A stretch of DNA of 64,000 nt from Arthrobacter sp. ISL-30 (GTDB taxonomy: Bacteria; Actinomycetota; Actinomycetes; Actinomycetales; Micrococcaceae), in NCBI RefSeq assembly GCF_018613855.1, contig NZ_JAGGPK010000020.1, positions 1 to 64,000 on the forward strand, in the 5' to 3' direction. This document shows, piece after piece, positions 9,652 to 17,728 of the stretch. Below the pieces are notes generated by a model that searched no databases, was not told where the DNA came from, and was given only the letters and a program-made list of their open reading frames with translations. Every line of letters begins with the position of its first letter. Position 1 is the stretch's first letter. The position numbers and the translations under genes are program-made.

Positions 9652-10620
9652 TCAGCTGGCCATTTCCTGGCGCCGGGCGACGGCGTGGAGACGGCTGCCG
9701 GGCCGGGCCGGACGAGGCAGGGCGAGCTTGTCCAGCACGTCGAGGGCGTGGGCGTGCTCATTGAAGGTGTACAAGTGGATTCCCGGCGCCCCTGCGTCAA
9801 GGGCTGCGTTGGCCAGGTCAACGGTTGCCCTGACCCCAATGCCACGCGCCTCGGCTTCCGTATTAGATGCCGCCAGCCGCTCCATGAGCTCCGGAGCAGG
9901 CTCGACGCCGGCGAGTTCGCTGAGCCGCTTGACGCGCCGCAGGCTCGTGAGCGGCATGACGCCCGGGATGATGGGGATGGTCACGCCGGCACGCCGTGCA
10001 CGGGAGACAAGGTCGGCGTACTGGTGGGCGTGGAAGAACACCTGGGTGATGGCGAAGTCGGCACCGGAGCGCTGCTTGGCCAGGAGGACCTCGACGTCGT
10101 GCCCTTCACTGGGCGACTCGGGGTGCCTGGTGGGATAGGCGGCAACACCAACGGCGATCTTCCCGGCGCACAGCAGTGCCGACCGGCGCTGCTCCACGCG
10201 GCGAATGAGCTCGATAAGGTCCTGGGCATACCGCAACGATCCGCTGGCGGGCAGGGTGCCGTCCTTGGGGAGGTCGCCGCGAAGGGCCAGGATGCCGCGG
10301 ACGCCGTGGTCCAGGAGCTCGCCGATGATCTCAGCCAGTTCCCCGGCAGTGTTGCCGACGCAGGTCAGGTGGGCGAGCGGGCGAAGCGTGGTTTCCAGCA
10401 GGAGCCGGTTGATGAGTTCGACGGCGGTGTCCCGGTTTGAGCCGCTGGCACCGTAGGTCACGGAAACATAGTCCGGCTCGGTTGCTTCCAGTTCCCGGAT
10501 GGTGGTCCAGAGCGTCTCAGCCGCAGCCGGAGAACGGGGCGGGAAGAGTTCATAGGAAAGGGCAACCGGGGCGATCCCGGAAAGATTAGAGTGTGCGTCA
10601 ATAAGGCTTGGTGGTGACAT
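9652..10620 (-). CDS. metF: 5,10-methylenetetrahydrofolate reductase MetF
   Basis: A 322-residue flavoprotein TIM barrel that makes 5-methyl-THF for MetE. Visible family motifs are SYELFPPRS at the N-terminus, the substrate region DYVSVTYGASGS, LTCVGNT, LALRGD, and FAITQVFFHA. AAGGACGCAA precedes the ATG. It heads a metF-metE operon and lies directly downstream of a structured leader with a terminator, which suggests methionine- or cofactor-dependent attenuation. Confidence 0.96.
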   Translation of the reverse strand: MSPPSLIDAHSNLSGIAPVALSYELFPPRSPAAAETLWTTIRELEATEPDYVSVTYGASGSNRDTAVELINRLLLETTLRPLAHLTCVGNTAGELAEIIGELLDHGVRGILALRGDLPKDGTLPASGSLRYAQDLIELIRRVEQRRSALLCAGKIAVGVAAYPTRHPESPSEGHDVEVLLAKQRSGADFAITQVFFHAHQYADLVSRARRAGVTIPIIPGVMPLTSLRRVKRLSELAGVEPAPELMERLAASNTEAEARGIGVRATVDLANAALDAGAPGIHLYTFNEHAHALDVLDKLALPRPARPGSRLHAVARRQEMAS

Positions 10621-10710
10621 TTGCGTCCTTGGCTATGGGTCATCGGCACAGCAACCGGATCCTGGGAACCGATCGGCTAATATGCCGGTGAATTGAGTTT
10701 GGGATACACG

Positions 10711-10751
10711 AAAAAACTCCAGCAGGGCGCAGCCGCGACTGTTACGCCTGG
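10711..10751 (-). terminator. Attenuator-like intrinsic terminator in the metF leader
   Basis: On the minus strand, the arms GGCG...CGCC and CAG...CTG, closed outside by CCA...TGG, form a hairpin at 10719-10751. GAGTTTTTT follows directly at 10716-10711. This is a Rho-independent terminator about 90 bp before the metF start codon, inside the 5' leader. Confidence 0.65.
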
Positions 10752-10772
10752 AATGAAGTTGTCCGTGTGCAA

Positions 10773-10847
10773 ATGTCAGGCCCACATGGGGGCACCCACA
10801 CCCTCCTGGATGCCTTGAGGGCTGTCCGTACGGAGGATCGCTGACAC
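10773..10847 (-). promoter_or_regulatory. Candidate structured RNA (riboswitch-like domain) upstream of metF
   Basis: On the minus strand a stem GUGUCAG/CUGACAU (10847-10841 with 10779-10773) closes a multi-branch domain. Inside are AUCCUCC/GGAGGGU (10838-10832 with 10806-10800), a GCC-CUCAA-GGC hairpin, and a GUGGG-UGCC-CCCAU hairpin. An intrinsic terminator follows about 20 nt later. The layout fits an aptamer plus expression platform. The 3' part loosely recalls the SAM-I/SAM-IV group, but the conserved 5' core is missing, so I do not assign a ligand. Confidence 0.4.
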
Positions 10848-10861
10848 GTTACCGCGGTAAC
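10848..10861. promoter_or_regulatory. 14-bp perfect palindrome near the metF promoter
   Basis: GTTACCGCGGTAAC is perfectly self-complementary and sits at the 5' edge of the metF leader. Weak promoter elements lie just upstream on the minus strand (TTGTGC about 10900-10895, TAGAGT about 10878-10873). It could be an operator or part of the leader fold. Confidence 0.35.
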
Positions 10862-10973
10862 TTGTCTATGACTCTAGGACCGGGCTTGTTGGGGGCACAA
10901 CTTCGCGTCCGAATTAAGACGCAGTTTTACGCTCGGCTGGACGCTCCCGGTGAATTTTCTTCGCTCGAAGCAG

Positions 10974-11723
10974 CTACCAGGGCTTTTCCACCAGAGGATC
11001 CGAATCCGCACCGTCCAGATACTCGTCCAAGTGCCCGCCGTCGGTTCGGTCCTGCTGTGCCTTACGGGCGCTGTCCTGGAGCTGCTGCAGTTGGTTCGTG
11101 GTGGCCGGTTTTTCCTCCACCTCATCTTGCGGTGCCGGTTCCTCCGGCTGCCCGTTGTCGCCGGCTTCAGCATTCTCTCCGGCTTCAGCCTGGCGAAGCT
11201 TTTCGGCAAGCCGGACGGAGGCAGCCGCAAGGGCCTGTCCTTCGCCGTCGGCATTGCCGGCATGACCAGCCTGGAAGCACCCGCCAGCTGACCCCGCGAT
11301 CACAGCTTCCGCCTCCCGGAACAATCCTGACGCAGCCGCAAACTCACCGGCCGAGGCATTCCCGTCTCCAAGTTTTTCGATTGTGAGCGCCAAGTTGACC
11401 CTGACCTTGCACGAATCATCCTCCGGCGACCGGGACAACGCTGTTTCAAAGGCCGGCCGGGCGTTTCGGAAGTCTCCGGCAACAACGAAGGCGTCGCCAG
11501 CGGCGAACAGCGCCTTGTGGGGTTCCACCAAGTTGGCGACGGCGAGCCATGATGTGGCCTTAGACAATGCTGCGGCGTCGGATCGCTGGAATGCATCCAA
11601 GGCCTGGTCGGCCAGTGGCGTCACAGAGATGAGCTTTGCAGCACAGAGAAGGCACGCGAGCACCGGGACGGCGCACCATAGCAGTAGGCCGCCACTGAAG
11701 CGCGGCTTGAATTTGATCCTCAT
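10974..11723 (-). CDS. Membrane-anchored TPR protein of the MoxR/VWA operon (BatC-like)
   Basis: A 249-residue protein with one N-terminal membrane segment (about residues 11-32), then a helical region with TPR-like spacing (ALFAAGDAFVVAGDFRNARP, then AFETALSRSPED). A Glu/Pro/Ala/Gln-rich tail follows. It resembles the TPR partner found beside VWA proteins in bat operons; the TPR assignment is from pattern only. It overlaps the upstream VWA gene by 4 bp (ATGA), so translation is coupled. It is the last gene of a six-gene operon. Confidence 0.6.
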   Translation of the reverse strand: MRIKFKPRFSGGLLLWCAVPVLACLLCAAKLISVTPLADQALDAFQRSDAAALSKATSWLAVANLVEPHKALFAAGDAFVVAGDFRNARPAFETALSRSPEDDSCKVRVNLALTIEKLGDGNASAGEFAAASGLFREAEAVIAGSAGGCFQAGHAGNADGEGQALAAASVRLAEKLRQAEAGENAEAGDNGQPEEPAPQDEVEEKPATTNQLQQLQDSARKAQQDRTDGGHLDEYLDGADSDPLVEKPW

Positions 11724-12820
11724 CGTGACCCCCGATGTGCCGCTGATTCCTGCGATGCCGTTGATTCCCGCGGTGCCGTTGATTCCCGCGCTGCCGGCGA
11801 TCGTTGGAGGGCAGCTGAATTCCGTAGTGCAGTTGCATGCTTGAGGGGCTCGCCCAGCAGGAGCGAGAACGCGCCAAGGGCAAACAGCCAGTAGAGCTCC
11901 AGGCGCACTGCCCCACCCGCGTCGCCCAGGTCCCTGGTACTGAACTGCCTGGTATTAAACGCCGCGGCCTTGGCTTCCTGGGACATTACGCCCGTGGGGT
12001 CATCAGCCTGGCGGTGCAGGTACGGTACTTGCAGCTCCCCTGCAATATCCCGGAGCCTGTCTTCGTCGATCCGGGACACAGCTTCCGTCGAGCCGTCCGA
12101 CGCCGGGTCCTTGAGGTAGCTTCCCTCCTCCCCTGATTCCCCTGCAGCCGGTGCCTTCATCCGGCCCCCTTCGCTGGTTCCGTAGCCCAGCACTGCACCA
12201 CCATCGATGAGTCCCGGATCCGTCCCCATCGGCGCCCCCCGATCGGGGCTGGTGTTCTCGCCGTCGCCGAAGTAGAAGACAAGCGCCGGCCGTCCGGGAT
12301 GTTCCGCCCTGGCTGCCTCCAGCCGTTCCTTGAGGAGCTCCCCCGCCGCCGTGACGCTGCTGCCACGCGAATATTCAATAGGCTGTGGCGCCAGCACGTC
12401 GACGGCCGTTGCCAGTGCGGAGGCGTCCTGGCTCAGCGGCATGCGCACCCTTGCAGAGTCATCAAACGTCAGGAGCGCAAACTTCGCCCCGGCAAACTCC
12501 TGGCCCAAGGTGGCGATGTCCTTGCGGACGCCCTCAAGCCGTATCCTGCCGCCGTCGTAATCCTCCGCGGCCATGCTTGCCGACGTATCCACTACAAGGA
12601 ACACATCAAGGTCCGCGACGACGGCACGGGACTCTCCAGCCGGCCACCCCGGCCGCAGGGCGGCAAGCAGCAGCAACAGCATGGCTGATCCCCGCAGTAT
12701 CCACCCGCGCCTGCCGTACTTCCCGACACGGTTCGCGCGGATCCTCCACACGGTGAAGCCGACGACGATGGCCGCAAGGACGGCCAGGGCCCACAAGGGA
12801 AAAACCGGCAGAACGGTCAT
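11720..12820 (-). CDS. VWA-domain membrane protein (BatB-like)
   Basis: The 366-residue protein has two N-terminal hydrophobic segments (about 3-22 and 42-60). A von Willebrand A domain follows, with the MIDAS start VVDTSASMAAED and a conserved TFDDSA strand. A third membrane segment lies near residue 320 (LYWLFALGAFSLLLGEPL). The last 35 residues are a repetitive Ser/Ala/Arg/Glu tail made by an 18-bp DNA repeat. It sits second of two VWA genes, as BatA-BatB do in other phyla. Known relatives act in envelope stress or protein-complex assembly. Confidence 0.8.
   Translation of the reverse strand: MTVLPVFPLWALAVLAAIVVGFTVWRIRANRVGKYGRRGWILRGSAMLLLLLAALRPGWPAGESRAVVADLDVFLVVDTSASMAAEDYDGGRIRLEGVRKDIATLGQEFAGAKFALLTFDDSARVRMPLSQDASALATAVDVLAPQPIEYSRGSSVTAAGELLKERLEAARAEHPGRPALVFYFGDGENTSPDRGAPMGTDPGLIDGGAVLGYGTSEGGRMKAPAAGESGEEGSYLKDPASDGSTEAVSRIDEDRLRDIAGELQVPYLHRQADDPTGVMSQEAKAAAFNTRQFSTRDLGDAGGAVRLELYWLFALGAFSLLLGEPLKHATALRNSAALQRSPAARESTAPRESTASQESAAHRGSR
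11741..11794. repeat. Three 18-bp tandem repeats at the 3' end of a VWA gene
   Basis: Units at 11741-11758, 11759-11776 and 11777-11794 differ by one to three bases (core CGTTGATTCCCGCG). They are in frame and encode the hexapeptide-like tail (RESTAP, RESTAS, QESAAH). The length may vary between strains. Confidence 0.85.
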
Positions 12821-13821
12821 GGTTCGAGCTTCCAGGCTGCGATCAGCAGGGAGGCACCGGCAAGCAGGCCGACGGCCAGGGGAACTGCAGGGCTGTCCGT
12901 GACGACTGCCTCGGGCGCCGCCCGATAGCTTAGGGCCTCGGTGGCCTGCACCTTCGCCACAATGTCGCTAACAGAGTCCGGACTATCCGGAGTGGCATAG
13001 ACTCCCCCGGTGCCCTCCGCCACGGCTTTCAATCGCGCCCCCGGCTGATCGGAGGCATCCCCCGAGTCGAAGTCCCCCGGATTCAGGGCGTGCACGTGGA
13101 CGCCCCTGGTCGTGGCCAGTTCGCCGGCCTCCTCCAAGGTGAAGATCGGAGTGCCGGACAGGAAGTTGTCGGTAGCAAGGATGACGGAGCGCGAGCGCTC
13201 AGGCCCGGTTTCCGCACCCGTGTCGTCGCCGGCCGGAAAGCTCTGGACGCAGGTGGCCAGCCCGTCACCGATCAACGACGATCCCGCACCGCTCCACGTC
13301 CCGTCAAAGAACCCGGAGGTGCCCTCCTTGCCGTCGAAGGCGTCCCGCGCTGCCTGCAACTGGGTGGAGATGTACGCGTAGTCGTCGGTGAGGGGGAACA
13401 GTTGGACGGCACGGCTGTCGAAGATCACCATGCCTATGCGCTCGCCGTCGAACTCTTTGGCAAGGTCTGCGAAGACTTCCACCAGCGCCGAGTCGGTACT
13501 GCCCATCGAGCCGGAGACGTCAAGGCAGAGCACGATGTCCCGATTCCTGGTCTCCGGCTGCACCACATCGCTTTGGACCGGCCTTGCCGCCGCCACAACG
13601 GCGGCGGCCAGCAGCACCCCGGCCGAGACGGCGGCAATCCAGAGCCAGCGGCGATGGCTGCGGAGCGCCCGCCGGTATTCGGGCAGGGCGGCAAGCCGCT
13701 CCCTGTGGGCGATGTAGCGCCGTTGTGGCTGCTTCCCGCGGCCGCGACGTAACAGGATAAGAGTTGCCACGATACCCACGGCCGTGGCCAGGGGAAGCAT
13801 CCACCACAAGGTCAGCTCCAT
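12817..13821 (-). CDS. VWA-domain membrane protein (BatA-like)
   Basis: A 334-residue protein with membrane segments at about 5-22 and 60-80, a VWA domain with intact MIDAS (CLDVSGSMGS) and a VIFDSRAV strand, and a C-terminal membrane segment (VPLAVGLLAGASLLIAAW). The start at 13821 is preferred because GGAAGGCGG-type purines precede it and because the longer frame to 13905 runs through the upstream gene in a non-conserved sequence. It overlaps both neighbours by 4-10 bp. This is the first VWA gene of the operon. Confidence 0.82.
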   Translation of the reverse strand: MELTLWWMLPLATAVGIVATLILLRRGRGKQPQRRYIAHRERLAALPEYRRALRSHRRWLWIAAVSAGVLLAAAVVAAARPVQSDVVQPETRNRDIVLCLDVSGSMGSTDSALVEVFADLAKEFDGERIGMVIFDSRAVQLFPLTDDYAYISTQLQAARDAFDGKEGTSGFFDGTWSGAGSSLIGDGLATCVQSFPAGDDTGAETGPERSRSVILATDNFLSGTPIFTLEEAGELATTRGVHVHALNPGDFDSGDASDQPGARLKAVAEGTGGVYATPDSPDSVSDIVAKVQATEALSYRAAPEAVVTDSPAVPLAVGLLAGASLLIAAWKLEP

Positions 13822-14315
13822 TCCGCTACCGCCTTCCGGGCCGTCCGAACAGAGTCGCGTACTGCGGCCCCTGTTCCCTGGCTGAAGGCGGCGGGGTAGA
13901 TGCACGCCACGGCTTCGGCCAACTCCGTTAGTCCCGCTGCCTCCAGTTCCTGCAGCGTCATGCGGGTTGCGTCCGTGCCGGTGGCATCCCGGGCGAAACT
14001 GCGAACCAGCAGGCTCAGCTCCTGATGGGCGGCGCGGGCCGGGATCCTGCCGGCTGCGGCGTTGGCAGCTACGGCGTCGATCCGGAAGAGGTACCGGCGT
14101 CGCAGTTCTGCGGAGTCCAGCGAGGCCCCCAGGGGAACGTCCGACGGCGGCGCGACCAGTTGGGCCTGGCGTGCCTTCGGCCCGGTGTTCCGCATGCGGG
14201 TCGGTCGTAGGACCCGCACCAGCCAGAACGCGACGAGCAGGACCAGGATGACCCCGACGAGGAACCAGGCCGGGCTGTACGGGAGGGGCGCGTAGAAGCC
14301 CACACTATCCTGCAT
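13812..14315 (-). CDS. Single-pass membrane protein of the MoxR/VWA operon (DUF4381-like position)
   Basis: The product has 167 residues, with a hydrophobic segment at about 13-37 (AWFLVGVILVLLVAFWLVRV) and a basic region after it. A helical cytoplasmic domain then includes LRRRYLFRIDAVAANAAAG. I do not recognise a catalytic motif. The gene sits between DUF58 and the first VWA gene, where bat-type operons carry a DUF4381-like protein, so an accessory role in that complex is inferred. It overlaps the DUF58 gene by 11 bp. Confidence 0.6.
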   Translation of the reverse strand: MQDSVGFYAPLPYSPAWFLVGVILVLLVAFWLVRVLRPTRMRNTGPKARQAQLVAPPSDVPLGASLDSAELRRRYLFRIDAVAANAAAGRIPARAAHQELSLLVRSFARDATGTDATRMTLQELEAAGLTELAEAVACIYPAAFSQGTGAAVRDSVRTARKAVAEWS

Positions 14316-15222
14316 GGGCCCGGCCGGTCATGCGGTGCAGTTCCAGCAACCGGAACAGCGCGGGTACCACGTCATCCCCGCCGGTTACCCCCTCGGTGAC
14401 GCCAAGCCTGCGGTAGAACTCCCGCCGGACGCCTTCGCGCTCCTTCATTGCTTCGGCGTAGGCACGCCTCACCGAAGGCCTTGCGGCAGGGGCATCCGGA
14501 AGGTAGGTGCCGTCGGAAATATCGACAGTTTTGAAACCGCGGGGACAGGGAGCCAGCTCAGCGTGAGCCTCAACGGCGAGCGCAGCATCACGGACAGTGA
14601 GCCAGAGGATTTCGTGCCTGGCCTGGAGTCGTCGCAGGAGTGATTCCGTTTCGGCGTCCGGAAGGAACTCGTCGGCGACCACGAACACCAGCATCCTTTG
14701 CCTGAAGTTCCGCAGGGTGAATCGAAGCTGGCAGGACAGGTCGCTGCGTGGTGATTCACGGCCGGCGGAGTCATGAATGGCGCCGAGAAGGCGTTCCAGA
14801 TGCTCCTCCCCTGTGCGCGGGGGAAAGTAGCGGGTTTTCTCGGCGTCGCCGTGAACCAGCGCGACGTCGTCGCCGTGCCGCAGCGCGAGGAAACCGATCA
14901 GCCCCAGGGCGTCCAGCGCTACCTCGCGCTTTGCGTTGCCGTCTTTTGATGCCGCTGCCATGTTCCGACCGGTGTCCGCCACCAGCAGCACCGTCTGCCG
15001 CCGAACGGAAATGTAACGCCTGATTAGTGGCGAACCATGGCGTGCGGTGGCCTTCCAGTCGATGTCCCGAACGTCGTCACCGGGAACGTAGGGTCGCAGT
15101 TCATCAAAGTCCAGGCCACGCCCCTTGAATACGGAACCATATTCGCCGTCGAGCATTCCCAGGGTCCGGCGGCGGGCAGCGATGAAGAGCCTGGACTTTA
15201 CTTTCTTAAGGAGGCTTGGCAC
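14305..15222 (-). CDS. DUF58 domain-containing protein
   Basis: A 305-residue soluble protein with the DUF58 signature: FDELRPYVPGDDVRDIDWK near residue 40, then TARHGSPLIRRYI. The following VWA-like fold begins LLVADTGRNM, with an altered MIDAS. DUF58 proteins are standard partners of MoxR ATPases. The stop of moxR is only 5 bp upstream of this start, so they are co-transcribed. The partner or substrate is unknown. Confidence 0.88.
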   Translation of the reverse strand: MPSLLKKVKSRLFIAARRRTLGMLDGEYGSVFKGRGLDFDELRPYVPGDDVRDIDWKATARHGSPLIRRYISVRRQTVLLVADTGRNMAAASKDGNAKREVALDALGLIGFLALRHGDDVALVHGDAEKTRYFPPRTGEEHLERLLGAIHDSAGRESPRSDLSCQLRFTLRNFRQRMLVFVVADEFLPDAETESLLRRLQARHEILWLTVRDAALAVEAHAELAPCPRGFKTVDISDGTYLPDAPAARPSVRRAYAEAMKEREGVRREFYRRLGVTEGVTGGDDVVPALFRLLELHRMTGRAHAG

Positions 15223-15227
15223 GTCAG

Positions 15228-16238
15228 TCAGGGAGTCTGGACCGAAGCGAGTACGGCGTCGATGATGGTCTCCACCCGGACGTCTTCTACGACGGCGTCG
15301 AGGCCGAGCACGATCCTGTGGCGCAGGACCCTGTGGGCAAGGTTCTTGATGTCCTCAGGTATGACGTGGTCCCGTCCCTTCAGAAGAGCCAGGGCACGGG
15401 CCGCCTGGCTGAAGGCAATGCTGGCGCGGGGGCTAGCGCCGAATTCTACGACGGCGGCGAGTCGGGGATCCAGGTGCTGCCCCGCGTTCCGGGTGACGAA
15501 GGAGAGCCCGACAATGTAGCGAACGATCGCCGGGTCCAGGTAGATGCCCCTGACCACTTCCTTGACTTCCCCGAGGGCGTCCATTGAGGTCGCCGGCGGC
15601 GGAACACTCCCTGGGTCAAGGATGCCGGCGTCCATCCTGCGCACGATCTCCGCTTCCTCCGTCGGCCCGGGGTAGCCCAGGACGTCCTTGAGCATGAAGC
15701 GGTCCAGCTGGGCCTCGGGGAGCCGGTAGGTTCCTTCCTGCTCTATTGGGTTCTGGGTGGCCAGGACCAGGAATGGATCGGGAAGGCGATGGGACTCTCC
15801 GCCAATTGACGTTTGCCGCTCCTGCATGGCCTCCAGCATGGCGCTCTGGGTCTTGGCACTGGAACGGTTAATCTCATCGAGCAGCACGATGTTGGCATGT
15901 ACTGGGCCCAACCGGGTGACGAAGATGCCTTTTGAGGCATCGTAGATCTGGGTGCCGGTGATATCGCTGGGTAGAAGGTCTGGAGTGCACTGAATGCGCC
16001 TGAATTCACCGCCTACGGCCTGGGCAAGCGTTTGTGCCGCAGTGGTTTTGGCCAGTCCAGAGACGCTTTCGAGAAGGACGTGCCCACCGGTCAGCAGGCC
16101 GATCAGGAGGGTTTCCCGGAGGCGATCCTGCCCCACCACCTTGGCTTCGAAGCTGCGGGAGATCCCCGCCACAAGCTGCTGAGCCCGGGAAAAGCTGCCT
16201 GCATCGATAGTGGCCGTCGCGGTGTTCTGAAGCGTCAT
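15228..16238 (-). CDS. MoxR-family AAA+ ATPase
   Basis: A 336-residue ATPase. The Walker A position reads ESVSGLAKTTAAQTLA (GLAKT, the MoxR variant of GxGKT) and Walker B reads ANIVLLDEINRSSAKTQ. LATQNPIEQEGTYRLPEAQ is the diagnostic MoxR stretch. The C-terminal lid has GASPRASIAF. MoxR proteins act as chaperone-like ATPases on VWA partners, and three candidate partners follow in the operon. It is the first gene, divergent from a 67-residue ORF with 159 bp between. Confidence 0.95.
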   Translation of the reverse strand: MTLQNTATATIDAGSFSRAQQLVAGISRSFEAKVVGQDRLRETLLIGLLTGGHVLLESVSGLAKTTAAQTLAQAVGGEFRRIQCTPDLLPSDITGTQIYDASKGIFVTRLGPVHANIVLLDEINRSSAKTQSAMLEAMQERQTSIGGESHRLPDPFLVLATQNPIEQEGTYRLPEAQLDRFMLKDVLGYPGPTEEAEIVRRMDAGILDPGSVPPPATSMDALGEVKEVVRGIYLDPAIVRYIVGLSFVTRNAGQHLDPRLAAVVEFGASPRASIAFSQAARALALLKGRDHVIPEDIKNLAHRVLRHRIVLGLDAVVEDVRVETIIDAVLASVQTP

Positions 16239-16397
16239 CGTTCCCCTGGGTTGGCAGTTGGCTTAAGCAGGTCCTCCAGGCGGCCGCAGTTGATCCGCCG
16301 TCCGCCCAAACACCGGCCCTCATATCCAAACGGCGCTGAACGAATAGCGCAATGGGCACCCCTCCCCATGCTGGTTCGGCAGGTCTATTCTTTAGCC

Positions 16398-16601
16398 ATG
16401 AGCCAGCTTCCAGCCAGTTACCAGGACTATCTTGAGGGCAAAAGCGTTGCCTTCATCGAAACCGTTCGGCCGGTCCTTCTCCAGTCCGCCGCTGACCAAC
16501 AACACGGCGTCAGGGTAATTTACAATCCCGGCTCCACCGGGCATCAGGCACACCTGGACGAGAGCGTTCCTTACGGCACCATCGTCGAAGACATCGACTG
16601 A
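16398..16601 (+). CDS. Small hypothetical protein (67 aa)
   Basis: The ORF starts MSQLPASYQDYLEGKSVAFI and ends TIVEDID. It is soluble and mildly acidic, with no motif I recognise. It is divergent from moxR and 60 bp upstream of the phosphoesterase on the same strand. Codon use is like its neighbours. Support is modest: position, a clean start and no competing frame. Confidence 0.5.
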   Translation: MSQLPASYQDYLEGKSVAFIETVRPVLLQSAADQQHGVRVIYNPGSTGHQAHLDESVPYGTIVEDID

Positions 16602-16661
16602 CACCACTGATCGCAACGGTCGCGTCAGGGGTCCGCTGCTGGCAAGCACTGGAGAAGCTCC

Positions 16662-17726
16662 ATGACTAAAAGGAGATCCCTGGCAGTGGCCGCCGCAGCC
16701 TTGGTAGTCTGCGGAGTCTTGGCGCTCGCGTCCCTGGCGTCCAGTTCCATGCTTCCGCAGGAGACGTCGTCACCTCCGCCCTGGGGAGCGATACCCTCAG
16801 TACCCGGCGAGCTTCACGTCACTGCCGCCGGAGACTACTCAGCGAACGATGCCGCGTCGGCTGTCCTGTCCGGTGTCGGCGCTCTCAAGCCCGATCTGCA
16901 TCTGGCGCTCGGCGACCTTTCCTACGGTTCCAAAGACGGTGAAACTGCATGGTGTAACTTCGTGACCGCGCGGGTTGGCATGGGATTTCCCTTTCAGCTC
17001 ATTGCCGGAAACCACGAAAGCAATGGGCAAAACGGCCACATAGACAACTTCGCCCTCTGCCTGCCAAACCTCCTGGCCGGGGCGGTGGGGACCTACGCCA
17101 AGGAGTACTACGTCGATGTCCCGGCCGAAAAGCCTATTGCCCGCTTCGTGCTGATATCCCCGGGAATCCCCTTCTCCAACGGCCCTTGGGACTACTCCGA
17201 AGGAAGCGAGAGGTACAACTGGACTTCGGCGGCCATCGACGGCGCGCGGGCAGCGTCAATACCGTGGGTTGTGGTCGGTATGCACACGCCGTGCATCTCC
17301 ATGGGCCGCTACCCATGTCAGGCTGGGAGCGCGATAACGAATCTCCTTGTGGACAAGAAGGTGGACCTCGTCCTCAACGGTCACGAACACCTGTATCAAC
17401 GGACCAAGCAGTTGGCCACAGACTCGCAATGTCCGGAAATCCGGCCGAATAGCTACAACCCTGAGTGCGTCCAGGACAGTGATGAGCAGCTCACGAAAGG
17501 GGCAGGCACTGTCTTCTCCACTGTCGGAACCGGTGGGACGCCCTTGCGGGATGTTAATCGCATGGACCCTGAGGCAGGCTACTTCGCAGCCTTCTCAGGG
17601 AGGAACTCCAGCCCAAGCCATGGCTTGCTCAAGCTACGGCTCACCACCAGTAGGCTGGATGCGGAGTTCCTTGCGACAGATGGTGCTTTCATGGACAAGT
17701 TCAGCATTGGGGCTCCTGCACAGTAG
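16662..17726 (+). CDS. Secreted metallophosphoesterase (purple-acid-phosphatase-like)
   Basis: The protein has 354 residues with a Sec signal peptide (MTKRRSLAVAAAALVVCG and a following hydrophobic run). Metal-binding motifs appear in order: AAGDYS, ALGDLSYG, AGNHES, VVGMHTPC and NGHEHLYQR. This matches the calcineurin-like fold with a dinuclear metal centre. It probably hydrolyses phosphomonoesters outside the cell; the substrate is unknown. AAAGGAGA overlaps the first codons, and no strong SD is seen before the ATG. It converges on an ABC permease gene with a 2-bp gap. Confidence 0.87.
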   Translation: MTKRRSLAVAAAALVVCGVLALASLASSSMLPQETSSPPPWGAIPSVPGELHVTAAGDYSANDAASAVLSGVGALKPDLHLALGDLSYGSKDGETAWCNFVTARVGMGFPFQLIAGNHESNGQNGHIDNFALCLPNLLAGAVGTYAKEYYVDVPAEKPIARFVLISPGIPFSNGPWDYSEGSERYNWTSAAIDGARAASIPWVVVGMHTPCISMGRYPCQAGSAITNLLVDKKVDLVLNGHEHLYQRTKQLATDSQCPEIRPNSYNPECVQDSDEQLTKGAGTVFSTVGTGGTPLRDVNRMDPEAGYFAAFSGRNSSPSHGLLKLRLTTSRLDAEFLATDGAFMDKFSIGAPAQ

Positions 17727-17728
17727 CG

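Noticed and set aside
10690..10790. Plus-strand resemblance to a cobalamin riboswitch core (GCCGCGACTGTTA, then TGTCAGGCCCACATG).
   Set aside because: The distance between the two blocks is too short, the remaining conserved parts are missing, and no plus-strand gene follows. The same bases form the terminator of the metF leader on the other strand.
15228..16238. Treating the MoxR-VWA cluster as an anti-phage ternary system.
   Set aside because: Some defence systems use MoxR and VWA proteins, but here the partners are DUF58, membrane-anchored VWA pairs and a TPR protein, as in housekeeping bat-type operons, and no nuclease or other effector is present.
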